NCBI GenBank assembly: GCA_030066985.1
Contig: JASJAN010000025.1
Coordinates: 62,001 to 126,000 of the forward strand
Length of the DNA: 64,000 bases
Reading direction: 5' to 3'
Origin: Desulfobacterales bacterium
GTDB taxonomy: Bacteria > Desulfobacterota > Desulfobacteria > Desulfobacterales > JAHEIW01
Each line of letters opens with the position of its first letter. Position 1 is the first letter of the stretch. Both the position numbers and the translations under genes were made by a program. The notes beneath the pieces are model-generated. The model made no database searches, was not told the DNA's origin, and worked only from the letters and a program-made list of their open reading frames with translations. This document shows, one piece after another, positions 52,463 through 61,492 of this stretch.

Positions 52463-53106
52463 AAAAATTATTCGCTCTCGCCGTTGTCATTTGCATGCTG
52501 ATTGCAGGCTGCACTGATACCAAAAGCCGCTCCACCGGTGTCTATATGCTGTTGGACACCTCCGGCACCTATGCCGTGGAGCTGCAAAAAGCTCAGAAAA
52601 TACTCAACTACCTGCTGGGGGTTCTGTCACCCGGCGATACCCTGGCGGTGGCCCGCATTGATACCGGCAGCTTCAGTGAAAAAGATATTGTCGCCAAAGT
52701 CACCTTTGACGAACGCCCGTCGGTGGCCAACAACCAGAAACGGGCCTTTATGCAGAACGTTGAAAACTTTGTCAAAACCGTCAAAGGCAGCCCGTATACC
52801 GATATCTCAGGCGGTATCCTGCAGGCGATTGAATACCTGAACGAAGCCGAATCCGGCAAAAAATACATCCTGATTTTTTCAGATCTGAAAGAGGAACTGG
52901 CCAAAGGGTACAAGCGCGATATTCCCTTTCAGTTGCCGGATTACAACGTCATCGCTTTAAATGTCACCAAGCTGCGCGGCGATAATATGGATCCCAAGGA
53001 ATATCTGGCGCGCGTCGAGGATTGGCGCGGCAAGGTTGAAAAGGGCGGCGGCGATTGGGGCATGATCAACGATCTGGAGCGTCTGGATAATATTTTCGCC
53101 AATTAA
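52459..53106 (+). CDS. Lipoprotein with VWA-like domain
   Basis: A 215-residue lipoprotein: the signal ends LIAGC (C18). The mature protein starts with GVYMLLDTSGTY, a MIDAS-like DxSxT motif (D33, S35, T37), followed by features of a von Willebrand A fold (LSPGDTLAVARIDTG, DISGGILQAIEYLNE, KYILIFSDLKEE). Metal-dependent ligand binding is likely. It overlaps the upstream membrane protein gene by four bases. The pairing suggests a membrane-anchored complex whose task is unknown. Confidence 0.85.
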   Translation: MKKLFALAVVICMLIAGCTDTKSRSTGVYMLLDTSGTYAVELQKAQKILNYLLGVLSPGDTLAVARIDTGSFSEKDIVAKVTFDERPSVANNQKRAFMQNVENFVKTVKGSPYTDISGGILQAIEYLNEAESGKKYILIFSDLKEELAKGYKRDIPFQLPDYNVIALNVTKLRGDNMDPKEYLARVEDWRGKVEKGGGDWGMINDLERLDNIFAN

Positions 53107-53177
53107 GCCGGACACGAAAAATGAAAAAATGCGGTTATCTGGGAAACTCCAATAGGATGCATCTGATATGATTTGCA

Positions 53178-53266
53178 CCACGAAGAACACGAAGATCTCA
53201 AAGGGAAAACACATTAGTTTACTTTTATCCTTTCGTGTCCTTCGTGCCCTTCGTGGTTTTGTGTGC
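53178..53266. repeat. Facing 9-nt arrays (CACGAAGA type)
   Basis: CCACGAAGA, ACACGAAGA and TCTCAAAGG (53178-53204) face TTTCGTGTC, CTTCGTGCC, CTTCGTGGT and TTTGTGTGC (53231-53266). Both sides keep a 9-base register and are near reverse complements around a 26-base spacer. Confidence 0.75.
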
Positions 53267-53320
53267 CTAACTTGAGCTTTCTGCATAACCATATTAAAAA
53301 ATAATCTGTTATAGGTTGGT

Positions 53321-53349
53321 TGGGGTCACTTTCGGTGACCCCATTTTTT
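53321..53349 (+). terminator. Rho-independent terminator after the VWA lipoprotein gene
   Basis: TGGGGTCAC (53321-53329) and GTGACCCCA (53335-53343) form a 9-bp stem with loop TTTCG, followed by TTTTTT. Confidence 0.92.
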
Positions 53350-53473
53350 CTTGTTTTGAACCTGCCATCATCCCCGCAGCGTTTAAAATCTTGACATCTC
53401 AAACAAGCGGGAATTAATATCAGCGCTGCACATCAACCTCCAATTCACCCTAACCCGAGCATTTTGGCTGTCA

Positions 53474-54418
53474 ATGGTGAAACCAAGAGCCCTGATAAAG
53501 CTGCCCGAAAAGGATCGCACGGCAAAATCATGTCTTGTGCTGCTGACAATGGCCGCCCTGATCCTTGCCATCACCGGCTGTGCCGCTGATCTGCTGACAA
53601 AAGGCGCGGACCCTGAGATTGTAGGTGCGCCTGCGCGGGTCGGCACGCTGACCAATCCGCAGCTCACGGAAGTCAGTGGGCTGGCCGCATCCAGCGTTTA
53701 TCCGAGCCTGCTGTGGGCCATCAATGACGGCGGTGATGATCCGCTGCTGTATGCGGTCGGCAGCGACGGGGCTGACTTAGGCACCTTCCGGGTAGAAGGC
53801 GCCCAAAACAATGACTGGGAGGCGCTGGCCTCATTTCGCCTTGGGGAAAACGCTTATCTGTTGATTGCCGATGTCGGCGACAACTGGGAGCAGCGCCCGA
53901 ACGCCACACTCTATGTGGTCAAAGAGCCGGACGTGACCGCCACCGGTTTGGACAGTGAGGCGGTAATCCCCATTGCCTGGCAGATCCACTTTACCTATGA
54001 GGATGGCCCGCGGGATTGCGAGGCTGCCAGTGTGGATGCGGCCCATCAAAGCGTGCTGCTGATGACCAAACGCGGACAGACACCCCTGCTGTATGAGGTG
54101 GCGCTGCAGCCCGCTGATTCAACCGCGCCGGCCGTGGCGCGCAAATTGGCGAGCGTGCCGCATTTTACCTGGCCCACGGACATGGACCTGTCACCCGATG
54201 GTCTGTCGGCGGTGGTGCTAAACTATAATCATGCTTATCTGTTTAGGCGCCGAACCCAGGATGGCTGGCCGGAAGCCTTCCAGAAAAAGCCCCGGCGTTT
54301 GCGCTTTGAAACCCTGGTGCAACAGGAAGCTGTCTGTTTCGGATTTTACGGCAAATCGGTCTGGGTGACTTCCGAACGGCGGCCGGCGCCGCTGGTGCGG
54401 ATAGAGCTGGAAGAATAA
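53474..54418 (+). CDS. Lipoprotein with beta-propeller-like domain
   Basis: A 314-residue product with a lipobox (LAITGC, C36) after an unusually long basic leader. The mature part has repeated beta segments (LTEVSGLAASSVYPSLLWAINDGGDDPLLYAV, NDWEALASFRLGENAYLLIADVGDN, CEAASVDAAHQSVLLMTKR) like esterase- or phytase-like propeller proteins, but no catalytic residues are assigned. The start lacks a clear ribosome site and a shorter form is possible. It stands alone. Confidence 0.8.
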   Translation: MVKPRALIKLPEKDRTAKSCLVLLTMAALILAITGCAADLLTKGADPEIVGAPARVGTLTNPQLTEVSGLAASSVYPSLLWAINDGGDDPLLYAVGSDGADLGTFRVEGAQNNDWEALASFRLGENAYLLIADVGDNWEQRPNATLYVVKEPDVTATGLDSEAVIPIAWQIHFTYEDGPRDCEAASVDAAHQSVLLMTKRGQTPLLYEVALQPADSTAPAVARKLASVPHFTWPTDMDLSPDGLSAVVLNYNHAYLFRRRTQDGWPEAFQKKPRRLRFETLVQQEAVCFGFYGKSVWVTSERRPAPLVRIELEE

Positions 54419-54490
54419 TATCTTAATATCAGAGTAGGATAGGATAATCTTCTTACAAGAATTTTCTCTAAAATAGATGATTCCACCAGC

Positions 54491-54617
54491 AGGTTACCCG
54501 GTTGAGTCCACCTCCGGCGGATTGAGCCTGTTAAAAAAGGAATAATGTCTTGTTTTTATTGAACCGGATAACGGGCTAACCCGCCAAAGGCGGACAAGCG
54601 GGTAACGGGCTCAACCT
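54491..54617. repeat. Inverted repeat element of the GGTTGAG/TCCGCC family
   Basis: GGTTGAGTCC (54500-54509), a degenerate core TCCACCTCCGGCGGA (54507-54521) and TTGAGCCTGTT face AACGGGCTAACCCGCC, GGCGGACAAGCGGG and GGGCTCAACC (54608-54617). Words are shared with 28953 and 42950. No gene is present. Confidence 0.7.
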
Positions 54618-54668
54618 ATTGTTGTTGGCAAAATGTTGAGATAGCCTTTAGACTCCACAGTTAATATA

Positions 54669-56042
54669 TTGGATACAGAACCCACCACATCTCCATACAA
54701 AATCCGCAATGTACGCCTGTTTATTGCTTTCCGGGTCTTTTTTAACTGCCGCTTTTACTATCCGGTATTTACCATTTTATTTTTAGACTATGGTCTGACC
54801 TTAGAGCAGTTTGCCCTGCTCAATGCCGCCTGGGCAGCCACCATTGTGCTGCTGGAGGTGCCCTCCGGCGCCCTGGCCGACACGGTCGGTCGTCGCAATT
54901 TACTGGTGTTTACCGGGATTTTGATGGTCATCGAAATGATCTTGCTGTGTTTTGCGCCGCGGGGCAACGCGCAGCTGTTGTTTCCCATTTTTTTGGTCAA
55001 TCGAATTTTGAGCGGCGCGGCCGAGGCAGCGGCCTCCGGGGCCGATGAAGCCATCGCTTATGACAGCCTCGAGGCTGAAGGTGATGTGCGGGATTGGCCG
55101 CGGGTTCTCGAAAAGCAGATGTGGGCACGATCCAGCGCCTTTATCATTGCCATGAGCCTGGGGGCCGCCGTTTACGACCCCCAGTTGATGCAGCGCGTCG
55201 CCGACGCACTGGGCCTCAATGTGACATTTAATCAGGGCATCACCCTGCGCATCCCTCCCCTGCTGACCCTGCTGATGGCCGTCTTCACCCTGATCACCGC
55301 CTGGTGCATGCGCGAAACCGAACCGCGGTACCAGCAGGCCAAAACCGGCGGCGGGTCATCAATTGGCCAGGCCTTTAAACTAACCTTTACCGCCGGCGGC
55401 TGGATTTTGCGAACGCCCTTTGCGCTGGTTATCATTCTGGCCGGTTTGGTTTTTGACAACTGCATTCGCATGATCATCACCCTCAACAGCCAGTATTACC
55501 GTTTGATCGAGCTGCCGGAAGCCACCTTTGGCCTGATCGGATCCGGGCTAGCGATACTGGGCCTGGTGATGCCGCGGCTTGCCCGACGCCTGGCACAAAA
55601 GCATTCGCCCGCGTTTAATCTGTCCGTGATGGCCGCACTGACCCTGATCGGATTGATCGGTATGACCTTTTTTTGGCCGATTATCGGATTGTTGCCGCTT
55701 ATCATATTGGTGGCGGTCATGTATCTGGAAAATTTTTTCCAGAGCCATTATTTGAACCGCATCACCGATTCCCATCAGCGGGCAACGGTCTTAAGCTTCA
55801 AGGGGCTGTCGTTTAACCTGGCCTATGGCCTGATCGGGGTGCTGTACTCTTTGCTGCTGGCATATCTGAGCCGAGGTGTTGTCGCCGCACAGCCGAACAT
55901 CGGCGACCTTCAACTGGAAAACCTGGTATTTGTAAAATCCATCGCCTGGTTTCCCGGCTATTTTCTGCTGACCATGCTGGCGGTGCTGGTACTTGCCCGC
56001 TGGCGGCTGAAAAACACCGACGAGCACCGGCGCATTGGTTGA
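54669..56042 (+). CDS. Major facilitator superfamily transporter
   Basis: A 457-residue protein with about twelve transmembrane helices. The conserved loop 2-3 motif is present as SGALADTVGRRNLLVF near 67-82. Acidic residues in helix 4-5 (GAAEAAASGADEAIAYDSLE) are typical of a drug-efflux/uncharacterised MFS branch. The substrate is unknown. The frame opens with TTG at 54669, since no ATG precedes the first helix; support for this start is modest, as no strong ribosome site is seen. Confidence 0.88.
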   Translation: MDTEPTTSPYKIRNVRLFIAFRVFFNCRFYYPVFTILFLDYGLTLEQFALLNAAWAATIVLLEVPSGALADTVGRRNLLVFTGILMVIEMILLCFAPRGNAQLLFPIFLVNRILSGAAEAAASGADEAIAYDSLEAEGDVRDWPRVLEKQMWARSSAFIIAMSLGAAVYDPQLMQRVADALGLNVTFNQGITLRIPPLLTLLMAVFTLITAWCMRETEPRYQQAKTGGGSSIGQAFKLTFTAGGWILRTPFALVIILAGLVFDNCIRMIITLNSQYYRLIELPEATFGLIGSGLAILGLVMPRLARRLAQKHSPAFNLSVMAALTLIGLIGMTFFWPIIGLLPLIILVAVMYLENFFQSHYLNRITDSHQRATVLSFKGLSFNLAYGLIGVLYSLLLAYLSRGVVAAQPNIGDLQLENLVFVKSIAWFPGYFLLTMLAVLVLARWRLKNTDEHRRIG

Positions 56043-56199
56043 AGCTGTGTGTCTATAAATTGGGGTAACAGGCCGGCGCAACCACTATATAGTGTACTTT
56101 TCTATTGCCTTTTCTCACAAATACATCTATTTTTAACATACGGCATGAGCGCATGGTCATCCTACTAATCTAAAAAACCAAAAACAATAGGATAGAAAA

Positions 56200-56859
56200 A
56201 TGGCACAATCCCAAGACAGCAGCGGCAAGGATTTCGTATTGAACAGCAGTTACGGGGAAACCGAATCCATGGAAAACGCTGAAGACGCTTACTATGGCTC
56301 CGGCGGCACTTCCAACGGACAGCCATTTAAACACATCTATATTGCCCTGGCCGGCTTCCTGGTGCTTATTGTGTTAACGGTGGTGGTTATTGCCAGAACC
56401 TATAGCCTGGCCGAAAAATCCCAGTTGCTGGCAATGGAATCCAGGCTCGAGCAATTGGAAAGTCGCCTGGGATCCATGGATGGTGAGGGTGGGCTCTCCC
56501 AGGCCGGCGGATCGGGGAATCAGTTGATTTTGTTGACAGAACGCCTGGACCAGCTTGAAGCCAATATGACCGCCCGCATCAAGAACCTGGCCACCCAGCT
56601 CAATACCGCCGCTGCCACAGCGGCTCCGGAGGCCGTCAAAAAGGCTGAGGCCGCCCCCAAGGCCAAGCCCGCTAAAGCCGCCCCGGCGGCAAAAAAGCAG
56701 GCCCCGGCTAAAATGCACACGGTCAAGCAGGGCGAAAACCTGTATCGCATCAGCCGCCGCTACAATCTTTCTGTTGACCAATTGAGACAATACAACAAGC
56801 TGGATTCAAAGGCCGCCATTTATCCCGGCCAGAAATTAAAGATTTCCGCACCCCAATAG
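56200..56859 (+). CDS. Membrane-anchored LysM protein
   Basis: A 219-residue protein with a transmembrane helix at about 47-68 (IYIALAGFLVLIVLTVVVIA), a coiled coil (about 72-130), an Ala/Lys/Pro-rich linker (about 135-170) and one C-terminal LysM domain (about 175-219, HTVKQGENLYRISRRYN). The LysM domain should bind peptidoglycan, so the protein probably spans from inner membrane to cell wall. The Ala/Lys/Pro linker is low complexity. Confidence 0.9.
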   Translation: MAQSQDSSGKDFVLNSSYGETESMENAEDAYYGSGGTSNGQPFKHIYIALAGFLVLIVLTVVVIARTYSLAEKSQLLAMESRLEQLESRLGSMDGEGGLSQAGGSGNQLILLTERLDQLEANMTARIKNLATQLNTAAATAAPEAVKKAEAAPKAKPAKAAPAAKKQAPAKMHTVKQGENLYRISRRYNLSVDQLRQYNKLDSKAAIYPGQKLKISAPQ

Positions 56860-57064
56860 GCTTCCGTCACCCGGCCGCCACTCCCACCGACAAGCTGCCC
56901 CCGGCGAGCGGAAGGCATTGCTCTGCTCCTATTTAGCACGCATTCATTTAATTTAAAGACCGCCCCTTTTTTCCTTAAGTTCGCTCCCGACTGAGCCGAT
57001 AACAACTCCAGATAAGTGCATGCAAATACGTATTTTTTGCATTTTTTAAAAATAATTACCGGGG

Positions 57065-58537
57065 GTGACCGTGGCTGACGGGAAACCATCAAAAAAAGAC
57101 AAAAAGAAACCATTCGACCGGCTCACAAAACGGATCGTTACCTCCTTTTACAGCCTGACCATCGCTCGCAAACTGATGCTGGGATACACGGTCCTGCTGC
57201 TTCTGCTGGTGGGCATCTCGGTGCTGGCGCTATACAATCTAAACAATCTGAATGAAATCAACAGCAGCATCCATGAAACCGATCTGCCGGTGGCCAACAT
57301 ATCGGGCAAAATGATCGATGTCATCCTGGCCCAGGAATTTTATGTCCAGCGTTACCTTATTTTAAAGAGCTCGGATGTGTTTAAGGATTTTTGGCACAAG
57401 GAAAAGGAATTTAACGAGCTGGTCGAAAAGCTGCAGGCCTTGCCCGGTCAAAAAGATTATCCCATCCAGGAAATCGTCAGCCTGCAAACCGAATATAAAT
57501 ACATCCTCTCAGAAGCCATCGGTTGGATCGAGGATCCCGAGTCTCCGATATCCAAGGCATTTGAGAAAAATATCAAAACCCAGCAGGAAAAGATCATAGC
57601 GGTCATCAAGAAAATGCAGGCCCGCGCGCTGCGGCAGCAGAAGAAAAAAACCGCCGAAACAGCCACCATTGGCCGCTACGCGTTTAAGGCTGCGGCGATT
57701 TTATGCGGCCTGGGGCTGCTGTTCTCGCTGACAGCCGCTTTTGCCATCACCCACAATATTGCCGGGGCCATCAAAAAATTAAAGCTCGCCACCGGCAAAA
57801 TCGCGGAGGGCGATTTTGATCACCGGCCTCAGATTCCCAACAAAGATGAGCTCGGTGATCTGGCCGATTCATTTGGCACCATGGCCCAGCGCTTAAAACG
57901 GCTGGAGGAAATGTATCTGGATACCAGCCCGCTGACGCGGTTGCCCGGCGGCATCGCCATTGAAAATGTGCTCAACAAGCGCATCGAAGCCGGCGTCCCG
58001 ATTGCTTTCTGCCTGATGGATATCGATAATTTCAAGGCCTACAACGATCATTACGGATACGCCAGGGGGAATGACATCATCCAGGCCACCGCCGAAATTA
58101 TCAGTGAGGCAACTGCCAGGTACGGGTCTGAAGATGATTTTATCGGCCACATCGGCGGTGATGATTATGTGCTAATCACCACCCCGGACCTTTATCCGCG
58201 CATTTGCCAGTCGATTATAGATCATTTTGATCGCACGATTCCCACCTTTTACGATAAGGCCGACTCCAAGCGCGGCCATATTGTCGGCGAAAACCGCCAG
58301 GGTCAGGAAGTCAAATTTCCTCTGGCATCCCTGTCTATTGCGGTGGTCACCAATGTTAAACGCAAATTTAAGAACCACCTCCAGATCGGGGAAGTGGCCG
58401 CTGAAATGAAAGAACACGCCAAAACAGTGAAAGGCAGCACGTTCATGGTGGATCAGCGCGGCGACGGATCACGCAAAGGCAAAAAAGATCGCAAACTCAT
58501 CAGCCTGCAGGATGCCAAGCGAGGCTCAAAAGGATAA
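57065..58537 (+). CDS. Sensor protein with HAMP and GGDEF-type domains
   Basis: A 490-residue protein: transmembrane helices near 37-58 and 205-225 flank a periplasmic helical sensor (about 60-200); a HAMP domain (about 225-280) and a GGDEF-type domain follow (about 290-470). The active-site motif reads GGDDY instead of GGDEF, and the domain also differs in SPLTRLPGGIAIENVL. GGDD variants can keep cyclase activity in some proteins, so c-di-GMP synthesis is possible but not certain. A Lys-rich C-terminal tail (KKDRKLISLQDAKRGSKG) is unusual. The GTG at 57065 follows GGGGG and is the likely start; the next gene begins four bases after the stop. Confidence 0.88.
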   Translation: MTVADGKPSKKDKKKPFDRLTKRIVTSFYSLTIARKLMLGYTVLLLLLVGISVLALYNLNNLNEINSSIHETDLPVANISGKMIDVILAQEFYVQRYLILKSSDVFKDFWHKEKEFNELVEKLQALPGQKDYPIQEIVSLQTEYKYILSEAIGWIEDPESPISKAFEKNIKTQQEKIIAVIKKMQARALRQQKKKTAETATIGRYAFKAAAILCGLGLLFSLTAAFAITHNIAGAIKKLKLATGKIAEGDFDHRPQIPNKDELGDLADSFGTMAQRLKRLEEMYLDTSPLTRLPGGIAIENVLNKRIEAGVPIAFCLMDIDNFKAYNDHYGYARGNDIIQATAEIISEATARYGSEDDFIGHIGGDDYVLITTPDLYPRICQSIIDHFDRTIPTFYDKADSKRGHIVGENRQGQEVKFPLASLSIAVVTNVKRKFKNHLQIGEVAAEMKEHAKTVKGSTFMVDQRGDGSRKGKKDRKLISLQDAKRGSKG

Positions 58538-58540
58538 TCA

Positions 58541-59155
58541 ATGCAAACAATTAGGACACAAACGGTTGCGACCCTGCTGATGGTGCTCGTATTTTCTATC
58601 GTCGGTTGTACCCATACCACTAACACCGGAACAGCCCCATCGGTTCAGGCCAGCCCTGCACCAGTGGCAAACGAAAAGCACAGTAAAGAAATTGCCAAGC
58701 TCAATCAGCTCGTCAAGAATAAAGGTAAATCTTCGGCAACCAAAGAGGCCCATCTAAAGCTGGCTAAGCTTTACTCAGACCATAAAAATCACAACCGCAA
58801 TTATCAGAAGGCCTTAACCCACCTGCAGGCCTACATGCGCATGGACAAATCAAAAGCCAACGGGGAAACGCTCAATTGGCTGGCGTCTTTAAAGGAAATT
58901 AACCGCCTGACCAAAGAACTCAACCGGCAACATGCACAAGTCAGCAAGATGCAAAAAAAACTTAAACAGTCCAAAAAAGAAACATCAGCGCTTACGCGCA
59001 CCAACCGCAAATTAAGGCGCGAGGAAATCAGCCTGCGTGACAAAACCCGCAAACTTGAGGAATCGAATCTGAAATTGAAAAAGACCATCGAGATGCTCAA
59101 AAACCTCGATCAGCGGCTGGAAGAGAAAAGACGCAATTTCAACAGCAAAAGATAG
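58541..59155 (+). CDS. Coiled-coil lipoprotein downstream of the GGDEF protein
   Basis: A 204-residue product. The signal ends SIVGC (C23) and the mature part carries a tetratricopeptide-like helical segment (about 50-110, HLKLAKLYSDHKNHNRNYQKALTHLQAYMR) and a long coiled coil (about 120-200). It begins three bases after the sensor gene's stop, so the two are probably co-transcribed and may cooperate at the envelope. No enzyme motif is present. Confidence 0.82.
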   Translation: MQTIRTQTVATLLMVLVFSIVGCTHTTNTGTAPSVQASPAPVANEKHSKEIAKLNQLVKNKGKSSATKEAHLKLAKLYSDHKNHNRNYQKALTHLQAYMRMDKSKANGETLNWLASLKEINRLTKELNRQHAQVSKMQKKLKQSKKETSALTRTNRKLRREEISLRDKTRKLEESNLKLKKTIEMLKNLDQRLEEKRRNFNSKR

Positions 59156-59251
59156 ATACCTAAATTGAGCGTTTCAAATTATAAAAATGAATCACTCTGT
59201 CTTTTGTTCAGTGAATTCTATCGATTTATATTTTTTTAAATTTGAAACCCT

Positions 59252-59352
59252 GGGGGATTGCCGATCTTACTCCGCCTCAGGCGGATTAGATGTCATTCCG
59301 CATAGGCAACTATAGCGGAACGGCATCTACCTTGTAGCTGCGGCAATCCTCC
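59252..59352. repeat. 101-bp palindromic element with TCCGCC core
   Basis: GGGGGATTGCCG (59252-59263) pairs with CGGCAATCCTCC (59341-59352). Inside lie the core TCCGCCTCAGGCGGA (59271-59285) and a second pair AGATGTCATTCCGC / GCGGAACGGCATCT (59288-59328, two mismatches). Same design as 31817-31892. It lies between the coiled-coil lipoprotein and PH-domain genes. Confidence 0.75.
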
Positions 59353-59392
59353 AGAGGCGGATCTTCGACCTCGACAATCGCTCAATAGAGGA

Positions 59393-59432
59393 GATAGTTA
59401 AATAGTTAAGCAGTTAAATGGTAAAATTAAAA
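59393..59432. repeat. 8-nt array (AATAGTTA type) upstream of the PH-domain gene
   Basis: GATAGTTA, AATAGTTA, AGCAGTTA, AATGGTAA and AATTAAAA in register. The reverse-oriented partner array lies at 61493-61548 near the integrase gene, so the pair flanks a 2.1 kb block of three genes. The rest of the 500-base gap between 59156 and 59655 shows no gene. Confidence 0.7.
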
Positions 59433-59655
59433 ATAGGCTGTTGAATGATTTGGTAACCGAAAAATTCATAAATTGGTTCGCTCACAATCTTGCTCGACGT
59501 ATCGAAACACTGACCTTCAGCCCGACTTGCCCTGCGGATTCTTGACCAAAAAATTCAACCCGGCGTTCATATAATCGCATGTCTGCAACTTGATGTTTCG
59601 CAGCACATAAAAAAGAGCAGCGCGCCGACGCGTTGGCAGGAGAAAGGATCATTAA

Positions 59656-60291
59656 ATGACGACAGATCATCACATTCCAAAAGAATTCGAGGCGGTCAAA
59701 GATAGCGATGAGAAGATTTACTGGGTGGGAAAACCCAATTTCGTGGCTTTCCTAGCCAGAGGCATACCATTTTTGTGCTTCGGACTTATATGGGGTGCCA
59801 TCGATTATTTCGGGTTCATTAGAAATATGCCGCCGCAAGCGGCTGGATTCGCAATTCCCTTTTTTGCGCTTCACCTTTTTCCGTTCTGGGCCAGTATCCT
59901 TAATTTCGTACGGCTCTTTCTGGTCCATGGAAACACCTTTTATGCCTTCTCGAATAAACGCCTGATGATGAGAAGCGGATTCTGGGGAACGGATTTCAAG
60001 GCCATCGATTACGATAAGGTCTCCGACATAGAAGTGAACGTAAACCCCATCGAAAATATGCTCAATGTCGGCACGATTCAGGCTTTTTCAGGCCGCGTTT
60101 CCGATAAAGGTGGGCGCATATACGATAAGTTCATCGGGATTCAAAACCCCTATGAGGTTTTCAAGCGGATCAAAGAAGTCATGGTGGATATTAAAACCGA
60201 CTGGAACTATCCGAATGCCATCCGCCCGGAAACCAACCCGGGCTATAAAACGAAATACGAGAAAGAGGGTTCCGGGCAAAAAACGCTTTAA
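59656..60291 (+). CDS. Bacterial PH-domain membrane protein
   Basis: A 211-residue protein with two hydrophobic segments (about 29-50 and 58-82) followed by a bacterial PH domain (about 92-185, NTFYAFSNKRLMMRSGFWGTDFKAIDYDKVSDIEV, shown by the RLMMRSG/DYDKVSD pattern of the bPH2 family). Function unknown; relatives are membrane proteins of unknown role. GGAGAAAGGA lies upstream of the ATG. Confidence 0.9.
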   Translation: MTTDHHIPKEFEAVKDSDEKIYWVGKPNFVAFLARGIPFLCFGLIWGAIDYFGFIRNMPPQAAGFAIPFFALHLFPFWASILNFVRLFLVHGNTFYAFSNKRLMMRSGFWGTDFKAIDYDKVSDIEVNVNPIENMLNVGTIQAFSGRVSDKGGRIYDKFIGIQNPYEVFKRIKEVMVDIKTDWNYPNAIRPETNPGYKTKYEKEGSGQKTL

Positions 60292-60324
60292 CAGATAGCG
60301 TCTCGCAGTTCATCAGGGAGGCAC

Positions 60325-60729
60325 ATGCTGCGGCATTTAACAACATTTTTGCTTTTAGGAGTATTAATACTTGGCGGTTGCCTGCTGGTGCAGGATCACA
60401 ATGGTGAGGCTGTGGTGTCGCCTTCGGGCAACTACGCGGTCTACGCCACGGTTAATCGCACCGATCAAAGCAGCAATGATTATACACACGTGATGATCCA
60501 CCTCACCGATGCGACAGGGACAGAGCCTTTTCAGGTGTACCGTTCACGCGCCGGTGATGTGATGAAGTGGGCTCTGGGATGGATGGAAAATGAAGACATC
60601 GTCATTCTTCAGAGCTCAGATCTGGGCTCAATGGCCTTTCGGATCGAGAATGACCGATTGGTGGAGATTGACCCCATATCTGACGAGATGTTTGACCGCG
60701 CCGAGACACTGAAGGCAGAAAAATACTAA
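60325..60729 (+). CDS. Small lipoprotein of unknown function
   Basis: A 134-residue lipoprotein (signal ending LILGGC, C19). The mature part starts VVSPSGNYAVYATVNRTDQSSNDYTHVMIHL and seems all-beta, resembling one or two blades of a propeller. No known family was recognised. GGGAGGC lies upstream of the ATG. It follows the PH-domain gene by 33 bases and is probably co-transcribed with it. Confidence 0.78.
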   Translation: MLRHLTTFLLLGVLILGGCLLVQDHNGEAVVSPSGNYAVYATVNRTDQSSNDYTHVMIHLTDATGTEPFQVYRSRAGDVMKWALGWMENEDIVILQSSDLGSMAFRIENDRLVEIDPISDEMFDRAETLKAEKY

Positions 60730-60809
60730 ACTTTGAACCAGAATAAACAGTGGGCAACCATAAGCCTTCACCGAGAGCTACGTTAAGATAAACAATAGGA
60801 TAAGCAGAC

Positions 60810-61346
60810 ATGAGAACACGTATATTCGTCATTTCAATCTTTTTGGTATGTTTTCTTTTTGGGTGTGAAAGACCGGCTGATGTCGCATCCCCTTTGATGT
60901 ATGATCATCATAGCATCCGGTTTTCCTATCCTGCAAATTGGCAAGTGACCGAAGATGTTGAGCAACCCGGTTTTCGCTATCTGTTTGTGGAGACCCCTGG
61001 TGATGCCATATTTATCGCCCAGATCTATTCTGAACAATATGCACTAACATTGGATGAATTTGCGGAGTCGTTTTCCGAATCGACCAAACAGGAAGTCCCC
61101 ATTGGCAAAATTGAAGAAAACGTATTTTTCGAAGCCGAAAAGGAAACAACATCAGGCATGCAGATCGGAATAAAAGAAAACTTTAATATTGTTCTTCTGG
61201 GCGAAAAAGTACCCCACACAAGGGAGTACTTTTCCATCAACACAATTGACAAAAGAGCTTTCTTGATTAGTCAGGCAGCTGCAGAAGATTGGATCAAGGT
61301 GGAGCCCGGCTTCGATCTTATCTTTAGTTCATTTGTGGTTGAATGA
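60810..61346 (+). CDS. Lipoprotein with PsbP-like fold
   Basis: A 178-residue lipoprotein: signal ending FLFGC (C19), then HHSIRFSYPANWQVTEDVEQPGFRYLFVETP, a pattern of surface-exposed PsbP-like/DUF1795-type domains (a beta sheet with a single helix, SYPANWQV). Function unknown. AATAGGATAAGC upstream is a weak ribosome site. It is the last gene before the integron. Confidence 0.78.
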   Translation: MRTRIFVISIFLVCFLFGCERPADVASPLMYDHHSIRFSYPANWQVTEDVEQPGFRYLFVETPGDAIFIAQIYSEQYALTLDEFAESFSESTKQEVPIGKIEENVFFEAEKETTSGMQIGIKENFNIVLLGEKVPHTREYFSINTIDKRAFLISQAAAEDWIKVEPGFDLIFSSFVVE

Positions 61347-61492
61347 TATCTTAATTACTGATTGCAAGCATGCAGCACCCTCAGGCACTTTGCGCTAACA
61401 CATTAAACCGGAAAACGACATTTCATACCCTCAAAACGACACTTCAGGCCGGAAATCTGCAAATCATTTTCGTACTTTTTCTTCTGCCACCG

